Part shown: positions 44,401 to 52,570 of the stretch, one piece after another | Position numbering within the stretch: position 1 is the first letter of the stretch | How the letters are laid out: each line of letters begins with the position of its first letter | Program-made: the position numbers and the translations under genes | Origin: Paraconiothyrium sp. Pb-2020 | Taxonomy: Eukaryota > Ascomycota > Dothideomycetes > Pleosporales > Didymosphaeriaceae | DNA length: 64,000 nucleotides | Direction of reading: 5' to 3' | NCBI GenBank assembly: GCA_022419385.1 | Contig: JAJUBI010000004.1 | Coordinates: forward strand, 558,001-622,000 | The notes under the pieces: model-generated | The model's database searches: none | Told to the model about the DNA's origin: nothing | Seen by the model: only the letters and a program-made list of their open reading frames with translations

Positions 44401-45744
44401 CGAGCGGGCCGAGCGGGCCGTGTGTCAGATGGTAACTACTATGCTTTATACTCCCGCAAGCGCAGGGAAGCCATGCCAGCTTACGGTCTTCCTGAGTTGC
44501 TTCGTACTGACCTCCAAGGAACCTGCCTTTCAATCAAGGCTCAAGGATTTAAGGAAAGTGTATCAAGTTTTTTGTCTGCGGCTATCGACCCGCCACCGCC
44601 AGAGGCCATTAAGTTCTCAGTGGAAAACCTCAAAGCTATCGAAGCCTTCACAGAGGACGAAGAAGTGACCGCGCTCGGCGCTGTCCTGGCCACATTTCCC
44701 GTCCATCCTGCTCTTGGTAAGATGATCTTACTCGGACTCATATTCCGTTGTCTTGATCCTATGATCATCATCGCTTCCATGTACGGTGAGCGGGGTCTCT
44801 TCGTGACTCCACTTGATAATCGAACGCTGGCCAGTGCCACGAAACAACACTTCAACTTAGCCAACTCAGATCATCTCGCTTGCCTGAAAGGGTTGCGGAA
44901 CTTGAGACAATATTCGCACGATGCTGGGGAGCGCTCGGTCCCTCAAAGGGCGAGGGAACTCTTCTTGCATTACGGTGCCTTCTGCGCAATCTCCCGTACC
45001 GCCAAACAGGTTGAAAGATCGCTGGTCGATGCTGGTTTGTTGGATGCAGATGCCACGCAACTGACAGATACCCTGGAAATCGGCGGCGAGGCGTTGAACC
45101 GCAATTCGAATAACGTCGACTTACTCAAGTGTCTACTACTTGCTGGCGTCTATCCGAACATTGGCGTCAGAAATCCTATCGTCAAGAGCAGGTTATTTCG
45201 TATAGCCTCGGACGACAAGGTCTTATTGCACCCTAACTCGGTCAATGCCAGCACCAAGCGCGACCAGCCTTTACACGCACAGATCTACGCTTTTACGACA
45301 CTTGTGCGCAGTATCAGCGGGAACGTTCTCTTCATGCGCGAGAGTTCCCTCATTACACCGCTCGCAGCCATACTGTTCGGAGGCCGTCTCCAAGCGAACG
45401 AATCTTCTCAAGAGCTGGTTATGGACGAGTTGCTTCCGTTCAAGTTCGACGACGACAACGCGGGTGAAACTATGGCCTTGATTGAGAGATTCAGGAACGC
45501 CAAAGACCGCATGCTGAACAGTGTGTTCAGGCTGCTTTCGAATCCCAACGAATCGGCAAAGGCGGTTGATGTCATGGAGATCCTCACCGACGGATTAGTG
45601 AGGGCACTTGAGGCAGATGGCGAGGAGCGTGAGAGCGAAAAGCCGAAGATACCGGTTCTTAACGGCGACGTTTTGCAAGATGTTGCCTGGTCGAGTATAT
45701 CTCAGTTCTATCGTTCGGAAGCTTTGACACGCATAAAATTCTGA
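41419..45744 (+). CDS. DExH-box RNA helicase with dsRNA-binding-like repeats, probably mitochondrial
   Basis: Single exon, 1441 aa from the first ATG (41419); the frame extends upstream only from GTG. The N-terminus (MRFFGLPPAARLKTWSK...) is rich in Arg/Lys with few acids over about 60 residues, like a mitochondrial presequence. Two or three segments resemble double-stranded-RNA-binding motifs (for example GPNKRIAKRKAWVAMLARL and GQRVVARTKRAAGRLA). The helicase core has motif I GATGSGKT from 601, DEVH at 705-708, SAT at 742, and motif VI QRAGRAGR from 994, followed by HA2 and OB-fold domains typical of the DHX9/DHX29/DHX36 group. It would unwind or remodel RNA using ATP. A role in mitochondrial RNA processing or ribosome assembly is inference from the N-terminus only. 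Convergent with the ATP-grasp gene. Confidence 0.88.
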   Translation: MRFFGLPPAARLKTWSKCVDSGTFNVALRPQAYAALSVSPKTRLLTDSAGRYATTNVSENNKILQPPFIKDGTKELSLDWDGVVDSVQEAMNRDPQASQKEKDAVLANLQWCVKNKENPQFSMALAKCQIFTGLQKAISSNDSVFKIGALIDIAMPQLLDMTWKDQYAYAPQLLFRANTAHSEFYNLCEHLKLGQEIEAKISLRYVSSHGVKVECALQLRIPEIANEHTFGSGPNKRIAKRKAWVAMLARLDSTGALSKLFSISTVKGKNMIPKPESAVESEPLVELVEVEQDVMRQEKDGLVDIFNYAATFGLVPQFAMRTLKRRVRGSDEQKTHTVVQVSIRLPEQKIDVVAHGNTSGEAEVAAVVAFKRAAEQLQMQHNQVLGIEKDFWALNVVTASDFVKKVARLESRSHLLGFKKDSSLPDSNGIACQLMLNGKPLGQRVVARTKRAAGRLACLTAAIELARKRPDVLSQYADYLKQSSSGRSQSLGSYPAITTALKAQVSDIMKRTLSEAGHAGLSNYQKSLTSISASMARPRRDPRPRIASATASKVLLDRLQRFEADSDTAELRNARAALPMSHYSSKVLDIVSSNVYSIIVGATGSGKTTQVPQIILDDAIRRFEGGNCNVICTQPRRLAATSVARRVATERGESLGQSVGYQVRADSKLPQLGGSITYSTTGLLLERLKWDADDVMDNATHLIIDEVHERDTSIDFLLIVLKKAISTRQLAGKAVPKVVLMSATMDTRLFSEYLPNEVDGKSTPCPSLDVPGRLFPVKEKYLDDILKEITKGHSEEFLTLAARDKDDTSEYLIAERAFERADGGAVSVADEVVKSVASSIDWKKVQDQNGSEAAQKEEGLVPIALLVATIAHICETTADGAILAFLPGLQEITAVEALMKQHAVFGLDFTDEVAFRIHLLHSTVPADQQRAIFGPIPAGCRRIILSTNIAETSITVPDVKHVIDLGKLRQNTYAHEQRVSALRTVWESDSNARQRAGRAGRVSDGNYYALYSRKRREAMPAYGLPELLRTDLQGTCLSIKAQGFKESVSSFLSAAIDPPPPEAIKFSVENLKAIEAFTEDEEVTALGAVLATFPVHPALGKMILLGLIFRCLDPMIIIASMYGERGLFVTPLDNRTLASATKQHFNLANSDHLACLKGLRNLRQYSHDAGERSVPQRARELFLHYGAFCAISRTAKQVERSLVDAGLLDADATQLTDTLEIGGEALNRNSNNVDLLKCLLLAGVYPNIGVRNPIVKSRLFRIASDDKVLLHPNSVNASTKRDQPLHAQIYAFTTLVRSISGNVLFMRESSLITPLAAILFGGRLQANESSQELVMDELLPFKFDDDNAGETMALIERFRNAKDRMLNSVFRLLSNPNESAKAVDVMEILTDGLVRALEADGEERESEKPKIPVLNGDVLQDVAWSSISQFYRSEALTRIKF

Positions 45745-45999
45745 AGACCCTGACAAGTGTTCCTATATGAGAAGATGTAAAGATACAATGTACGAATACG
45801 GAAGGTAGGAGTGTTATTCGCAAAAAGAATCATGGTGCATTCTCAACCCCATGCCTGCAACTCGTTCAACATGATGTTTAATCTAGGATGAATTCTTTTA
45901 TATGACTAATAGAGGGTGCTGGATATGACCTCCGGGAACAGTTCTGAGCCTGCTATATGCAGCAGATTCCTTTCAGCCACGATCAAGCAATCTCATTGC

Positions 46000-47460
46000 T
46001 CACTGCTCGAAGACTTTCGTTGTGCTGACATTGATCCTCGACCACTCCTTTCCCCGCACCAGACTTGTGAAGAATTTCATCGGCCAGTACACATGGTACA
46101 GCACGAAAAACGGCGCGGGATCCTGCACCGTAAAAGTCCCGTCACGCCAACTCGCAACGTGCTCCCAGAAGTCTGTCATACAGTTGAGCACCTCATTCAA
46201 CGTTATAATTCCCCACATCAAATCGAGGACGGGCAGTATAAGCAAAGCAACAAGGTCGTGACCGAGCCAGTAATACGACGGTATCGGCGAGCGCGGGGTG
46301 ACAATCTCCATATGTGCAGACTTCGAAGGCGAGAACGCTGACAGATACGCAGACGCCATCTGGGGCGTGTTGGAAAATAATACAACAGCTGTATGAGCGC
46401 GCGGATTGCACTCGATCGGATACAGCTTCGACACTCTCCCTTCTCCTTCAGCAAGGAAGTCGAAGCTGAGATGGCCCGAGAACGAATCGCCGCCGTCTTC
46501 TGCCACACGTTGGGTGAAATTCAGCATCTGCTGGAAGAGACGTGATGACGGGGGTATAGCTTCGTAATGCATGAGCAGCTCGGCTGAAGGACAGCACGTG
46601 AATGCCACAACGCGGCCGCGGATCACGAGGGCGTGCGTGCAGTACTCTGCGCCGGATATGTACTGCTGAACTTGGAATGCGTTCTTGTTCGAAATTTGCA
46701 GTGAATTGACGTAGGAAACTGTGTCCTCTCGCTTCTCGAAGGGGAGCAGGGTCATCATGTTTGCTCTCGCACGGTCATCGACTCCGATCGGCTTCAGGAT
46801 AAACTTCCTGTTTCCTAGGCTTTCTTTCGTGAAGAGGTTGATCACCTCACTAGACGACGTGCACCTATGGCTTTCCGGGACCGGCAGCTCGAGCGATCGA
46901 ATGTAATCGATGAACTGGTCTTTCTCATGTAGCCGCTCAATGACATCGCCCCGAAACTGCACAGCTTGAAATCCTTTGCCCCTTTCCCTCTCAGCCAGTC
47001 TCACCACCTCCCCATCTTCTACCGCCGCAACCACACTCGAGCAGCTGATCCACTGATCTACTTTCTCGCTCTTGATCACGTGTAGCAGCGAGTCGATGTA
47101 CGGTTCCGCATCGCTCCCATCCGGTGGTGAGAGAACGTAAAATTTTGCGAGGGCGCTAGAAAAGCGGCCTGGTGAGAATGCAGAAACATCTGCTCCTATC
47201 ACTCGATGGGGTGTATGTTGAGCTAGTATACGAGCTATGGTGAGACCCTTGGTCATGGAGACGCCAGTGACGAGGATGGTTTTGCGCTCGGAAGCATCGT
47301 GTGGAGATATTGGTTTCGATTGTGGAAAGACTGTCGAGTATAGGAGGCTTCCAATTACCAGAGCTGCTGAGAATGGAAGCGTGACGAGACTCAGCAGTAC
47401 AAGAAGGACATTCTTTGGCACGTGACGATAATAGAAAAGGTCCGCTTGTGAGACATCCAT
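46000..47460 (-). CDS. mysC: ATP-grasp ligase of the mycosporine locus (MysC-like), membrane-anchored
   Basis: Single exon, 486 aa from the ATG at 47460 (the longer frame begins at TTG). Residues about 15-46 form a hydrophobic membrane segment (LLVLLSLVTLPFSAALVIGS). A Rossmann-like start follows (KTILVTGVSMTKGL), then an ATP-grasp fold: KFILKPIGVDDRARANM for nucleotide binding, QQYISGAEYCTHALV, and the metal-binding end SFDFLAEGEGR...YPIECNPRAHTA. A second hydrophobic segment lies near 405-425 (LVALLILPVLDLMWGI). MysC-type enzymes phosphorylate 4-deoxygadusol and couple it to an amino acid. Here it lies 469 bp downstream of the O-methyltransferase on the same strand. The acceptor amino acid cannot be read from sequence. 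Assignment to mycosporine synthesis rests on the neighbours. Confidence 0.88.
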   Translation of the reverse strand: MDVSQADLFYYRHVPKNVLLVLLSLVTLPFSAALVIGSLLYSTVFPQSKPISPHDASERKTILVTGVSMTKGLTIARILAQHTPHRVIGADVSAFSPGRFSSALAKFYVLSPPDGSDAEPYIDSLLHVIKSEKVDQWISCSSVVAAVEDGEVVRLAERERGKGFQAVQFRGDVIERLHEKDQFIDYIRSLELPVPESHRCTSSSEVINLFTKESLGNRKFILKPIGVDDRARANMMTLLPFEKREDTVSYVNSLQISNKNAFQVQQYISGAEYCTHALVIRGRVVAFTCCPSAELLMHYEAIPPSSRLFQQMLNFTQRVAEDGGDSFSGHLSFDFLAEGEGRVSKLYPIECNPRAHTAVVLFSNTPQMASAYLSAFSPSKSAHMEIVTPRSPIPSYYWLGHDLVALLILPVLDLMWGIITLNEVLNCMTDFWEHVASWRDGTFTVQDPAPFFVLYHVYWPMKFFTSLVRGKEWSRINVSTTKVFEQ

Positions 47461-47929
47461 GACGCGAGAACGTGATTTCGCGTAAGGACGCGCCAGCGGC
47501 AAAAATTTTCAGTCGAAGGAGAGGGGAAGAGGGGTAGGCAATGTCGCGATGCGGTACATATGCTTAGCCCATCTGTCTCACAAGGGTGCTGAGCTTGTAC
47601 CTTTAGTCTACACGTCATCGTTACCGCTCGACCCAGCATCATCGAACTATGGGAACTACGCCGTAGGTGCAGGAATAGGGCATTTGTGGCAGTCGGGTTA
47701 TGGTACCTGCGCTGTTGCTAGGCTCTGACGGTGTTTGTTTTTGCGAGGTGACGGCCCTGGTGGCGAGCGCGCAGTTTTTCGTTCAGACAGACAGGACGAT
47801 ACTCGGAGGGCAGTAGTAGCCATTCCAGTTGTTGAAATCACTTGCAAGATGCATTGGGAGACCAATTGAGCTGTATTAATACTCGCGGGACATTGTTTTG
47901 GTATATTGTATCAAGCTATAGCATAGACT
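47461..47929. promoter_or_regulatory. mysC upstream region / mysB 3' flank
   Basis: 469 bp between two same-strand genes. It should hold the mysC promoter. No clear TATA or named factor site is evident. Confidence 0.4.
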
Positions 47930-48887
47930 CTATCTCTCCTCACCAACACACCTAGTAATCTCAACACCGTCCTAAGAACACGTTAGCTGGATCTCTCTCC
48001 TGGTGGAGTCTGCAACACACTGGAACGCCCGTAGGCTCAAAGCTGTTCACCAGCTTGCTCTCGTAAACCAGATTTGGGTTGCCAGGACTGTTGCTGAATT
48101 TCTCCTTCTCATATCTGTTGGAGTACTGCTTGACAGTCCTCTCAGCGATTCCTTGCGTACTGTCTCCTTTGCCTTCCCCAGCAAGAATTTTCTTCTTGTC
48201 GGCCACGCTACTGCGTACATACTCCAGGTATGGCGGGTTACCGGGCTTGATCACGTTGTCCGCTGCAAGTACGGAGCCTGGAGTAACGAGACCAAGCTCC
48301 TCGCAAAGTTTGAGATCGGTGGTGTAGGCAGGCTTGTAATGATCAAGGAACATTAGATCGATGTGTTTGAGAGCACCAGACGAATGTAATCGCGCAATTG
48401 ACTCGTCGCTAGAACCCACTATAACTTTGACAATGTCGTCCAACCCCGCGAGGTCGACCAGCGACGATATTACAGCCGCGAATTCGGGGTTGCGCTCAAA
48501 GCTGAAATATTGATTACCACCAGCTTTCCGTACTGCGTCCGCGTACAAGATGCATGAGTAGCCAACGTAGCCACCAAGCTCCACCTGCACAGATCATTAG
48601 ACAGCGCCGAAGACGAATGAAGGAGTGATACCACGAACCATGGTTTTCGGCTTCACATCTGCGATCAGGTCGCAGACAATGCGGCCCTTATCTTCACCCA
48701 CATTCATGAGGTATTTCTTCGTCCGTCCAAACTCATCAATTGCTGCGAGGACATCCTTGGGAGACCCGCGAATTTGCTCGAGCTTGGGGTGCGAGTACAC
48801 AAAGTGCAGAAGCTCGATTTCGCGTCCATCGTCGAAGAAGGTCTCTTCTTGCGGCGCGTACGCCTTTGTTTGGTCGAAGCTTCCCAT
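47930..48887 (-). CDS. mysB: O-methyltransferase of the mycosporine locus (MysB-like)
   Basis: Model: complement(join(47930..47971, 48021..48584, 48639..48887)), 284 aa. It has a COMT-type class I methyltransferase fold: S-adenosylmethionine motif VELGGYVGYS at about 84-93, created by splicing the 54-nt intron; FSFERNPEF; IDLMFLDHYKPAY; and DNVIKPGNP. The third exon is a 42-nt piece encoding DGVEITRCVGEER; without the 49-nt intron the frame would end in an unrelated Cys/His-rich tail. In characterised pathways MysB O-methylates 2-demethyl-4-deoxygadusol to 4-deoxygadusol. It is divergently arranged with mysA across 1.4 kb and in tandem with mysC. Donor of intron 1 is the less common GTTCGT. 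Confidence 0.92.
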
Positions 48888-48898
48888 TGTAGTGTATG

Positions 48899-48918
48899 AT
48901 TCAATTCAATTCAATTCA
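48899..48918 (+). repeat. Pentanucleotide repeat just upstream of mysB
   Basis: About four copies of TCAAT between 48899 and 48918, 12-31 bp before the mysB start codon, so probably within its 5' leader. Confidence 0.75.
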
Positions 48919-50196
48919 GAGTAGCTTGCAAGTGCAGATCTCAGCTACGCGGTTGACAGCCCGGACAGCTCTCACAAGCGCGTAACCATTAGCGGGGCTC
49001 ACAAGCCGATGACGGAAGCGGATCGGAAGATCGCGGCGAGCTCTAAGTGCCCAGGGTAACCCCACACAATGTAAACGTCAGGTCTTAAGAGAAAGGACTG
49101 CATAATGAGTCCGTTCGAGCCTCTTGCGCTATTTCGCTACGAGAGTTCGACGGAAAATGCGCGGCGTTCGTGTATGCAGTAGACTGAAGCTGTGCCCTGC
49201 TTTGCTACCTCGTGGAACTGGCGAACCCTGCAAGTTTTCTGCTTTCGGACTGCTCAATGCAAGATTTCCAATCGGAATGTTGCTGTTCTTGCTGATTGGT
49301 AGTAAGGTACCGCACGTCGAGTCTTGACGTTGGTGTTGAGGGGTTCTTTGATGTCAACGACTTTCTCGTTAATCTCGCGTGCCAGAAACGGCCAGGGTTT
49401 TACAAAGATCCGGGCGGGTGCGCTAACCCTTTCAAGCATGTGCACTGGGGTCATTGTCGTGCATCATCTCAGATCGTTGTCGGATCGTGAGCTTGCATCT
49501 ATCCGAGACGGGAACTAACATCTTGCAGGAGGAAACGCTTGAGATCTCAAACCCTGACAGGGCTCTTCCCTCACACTTCAGCCTCAAGAGGCTCAAACAT
49601 GGGTCGACGTATGCGCAGAGAAAGAGACGTCGGTAGTCACTGCCGCGTTTCCCTGCAATGACAATAGTCCTTTGTCAAGTCACAGACTGCATTCCCGCAA
49701 GCGAAGAAGGGCCGCAAAGTCATCGAGCTTGCTTGCGGAACTGCGCCGCCAAAGCCCCTCAACACTAAATCCACAGAGACTTGGTTCGGATCCTGGCCGA
49801 ACGAGGTTAGCGCGCGAAGACCGTCTATCCTTGTTCCTGACAAGTACCACGCATGGCGCCTTTCTTTCGTCGCCCAGGATGCTGAACCGAACGATTTGCA
49901 TGACAAGAATATGATGTCCATGCACCGGAATAGGCTAAACCAAGATCCAGGCCCATAGCTTTCCTGACTGGACGGGTCGTTTCATCATGTTGTTCCCATA
50001 GAAGTCTAGGTTAGCGGTCCAGTGCGCTTAGTCCTGAGTATCACAGGACAAGCCATCACGGATACCGAGTGATGAGCGAAGCGGCTGCGTCTGGCTGACG
50101 TTAACAGCCGGTTCTCGGCGCAGTTGAGCCAATTGGAATGCCATCTGTACCCATGAGCAAGCAGGCGACTGGATGCGTCAACTGGAAGTAAACGCT

Positions 50197-50202
50197 TATA
50201 TA
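50197..50202 (+). promoter_or_regulatory. TATA-like box of mysA
   Basis: TATATA about 97 bp before the ATG at 50299, followed by a short pyrimidine-rich leader. Position and sequence fit a core promoter; not proven. Confidence 0.4.
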
Positions 50203-50298
50203 CCTAGATAGAGGCAGCAGTCCTAAAGTACCTCAGAAAACTTGTAGCAGATATCAACTATCTCTTCTCAAATCACTCTTTCATACACACCTGTCACC

Positions 50299-51966
50299 AT
50301 GTCTGACATGAAGGCTTCCGTCGTTGAGACGCAGAATGGCTTCCACGTCGAGGGATACGAGAAGAGTACGTCACCCTATGACAAACATTCCAGCACGAAT
50401 CCATGCAAGGTTTGAGCGATGTCAAGTCAATTGCTCTCCTGTCGCTAACATACATGCTACCATCAGTCGAATATGACTTTACGTTCCTCGATGGCGTGTT
50501 CAACCCACAGAACAAACAGCTTGCCGATTGCTACCAGCGCTGGGGCCGCGCTCTTGCGGTCATGGATCTGAACATCTACAACCTTTACGGCGAACAGATG
50601 CAGAGGTATTTCGACCACCATAAGTTGGAGTTGAAGATTCACAAGACCATGATTGGAGAGAAGGCCAAGTCCATGGATACATTGTTGAGCATTGTCGATT
50701 CCATGACCGACTTCGGCATCATTCGCAAGGAGCCGGTTCTGGTAATGGTTTGTGGTCATTCATTCGTTTTACGCTATCGTCTCGCTAATGTACCATCAGG
50801 GAGGAGGACTCGTTACCGACGTTGCTGGGTAAAGCTATGCCATTGGTCCATCGCCTAAGAGCATATCTAAGGCACTCTGGCCTGTTAGTCTTTCAAGAAC
50901 ATTTTGCTAACACGCTATCGTAGATTTGCTTGCGCAGCATACCGGAGGAACACGAACTTCATCCGAATTCCCACAACAGTTATCGGTCTGATCGATGCTA
51001 GTGTAAGCATCAAGGTCGCCGTCAATTATGGCAACTATAAGAACCGTCTTGGAGCCTACCATGCACCCATGCATACATTCCTCGACTTCACATTCCTCCG
51101 GTCTTTGCCTGAGGCGCAGGTACGGAACGGTTTCGCAGAGCTGATCAAGATCTCCAGCTGCGCTCATTTGAGAACCTTTGATCTTCTCGACCAGTACTGC
51201 GAGAGACTGATCTCGACCAAGTTTGGTCGTACCGACGATGAGTCTGGCGAGGTCCGCAAGGCAGCGGATGAGATCAACCGCTCTGGCATCTACGAGATGT
51301 TGAAGCTTGAGACTCCCAACCTCCACGAGATTGGCTTAGACCGTGTCATCGCCTACGGTCACACTTGGAGCCCACTACACGAGGTCAGTCATCTTGATAT
51401 ATGCCGTCGAACAGCTTTTGACATTGATGTAGCTTACTCCCGACGTGCCACTCCGCCACGGTCATGCCATCTCTATCGATATGGCATATTCCGCGACGTT
51501 GGCTAATGCCCGCAAATTGATGAGTGATGCGGAGCATCACCGAATCCTCAACTTGTTCTCGCGTGCTGGTTTGTCGATGGATCATGAACTCTTTAACGAG
51601 GATATCCTCGCGAAGGCTACAGCAGCCATCTTGAAGACTCGCGATGGCAAGTTACGAGCAGCAGTGCCGAATCCTCTCGGGAGCTGTGTTTTCTTGAACG
51701 ACGTTACTGCGGAAGAAATGAACGCTGCGCTACGACGCCACAAAGAGATTATGAAGGGATACCCTCGCAATGGTGCTGGTCTCGACGCCTTCGTGGATGC
51801 GAGTGACACCGGTTACACCGTCAACGACATGCCCGTCGAGGCGACAATAAACGGCAAGCCGAATGGCACCCAGTCAACCGGCATTGCGCAGAAGGTAGCC
51901 AACGGTCTACCGAACGGGCTCAAGGAGGTGTTGGCGAATGGTTATGAGAACGGTTACAAAAACTAA
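50299..51966 (+). CDS. mysA: 2-demethyl-4-deoxygadusol synthase (sugar phosphate cyclase, MysA-like)
   Basis: Model: join(50299..50365, 50467..50747, 50800..50828, 50924..51383, 51433..51966), 456 aa. It belongs to the dehydroquinate-synthase superfamily. Key parts: EYDFTFLDGVFNPQNK, the NAD-binding GGGLVTDVAGFA (rebuilt by a 29-nt exon 3), RIPTTVIGLIDASVSIK, and likely zinc ligands in NGFAELIKIS, AYGHTWSPLHE and LRHGHAISIDM. This pattern with LRHGHAISIDMAY fits enzymes that cyclise sedoheptulose 7-phosphate rather than DAHP. In characterised clusters the product is 2-demethyl-4-deoxygadusol, the first mycosporine intermediate; the sister enzyme EEVS makes epi-valiolone, but the MysB and MysC neighbours favour DDGS. 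Unlike the core, the last about 50 residues are Asn/Gly-rich. Confidence 0.92.
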
Positions 51967-52570
51967 GTAGGCGTTGAGTAAGACGAACGAGATACCGCGC
52001 TAGCCAACTGGGTTAGCTAAAAGCGTATCGGAAAAACAATCTCGATGAGGATCTTTATTTTCTCTTCATGTATACTGTTCTTATCGTCACGGAGTCGAAA
52101 TGCTAGCAATCATGTTTATTGCTGCACATCTCAGTCCTCAACATGCACATGTGAAACTTGTGATGTCCTCCATAAAATCGACACCGACGCCCCATCGCCA
52201 TCAATTAAGTTGACCCACGAGACGTCAGCTTCCTACAGGAGTGTTGTTCTCCGGAGCCACGCCACCGTAAGGTGACTGGCAACCAAAAGCCAGAGTTGTG
52301 CTGATGGTCGTGGCTGGCTCCGTTGTTTTTGATCAAGGGAGAGAAGCCGGGTGTGGGTGCGGCGAAGAATTTATTGCAAGTTTTCGCCAAGGCGCTATTG
52401 GCATATCACGTGCGTCGCTTGAGCCGCGCGGCTGACAGTGCGATACAGCTTATCATTTGAAACATGTATCTTCAATTGACTCCAACAAGTACTTCCACAT
52501 GATTGTTTCCTATCGCTACTAAAGCCTGCTTAGACATGAAGAGATAGACGGACCTCAAGCCTGTATCATT
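51967..52570. other. Intergenic, upstream of transporter
   Basis: 604 bp between two plus-strand genes. No gene seen; it should hold the mysA 3' UTR and the transporter promoter. Confidence 0.5.

Larger units (their letters stand above)
48888..50298. promoter_or_regulatory. Divergent promoter region mysB / mysA
   Basis: 1.4 kb with no supported gene. A (TTCAA/TCAAT)n pentanucleotide run lies beside the mysB start and a TATATA box about 97 bp before the mysA start. The arrangement suits coordinate control of both genes. Confidence 0.5.
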
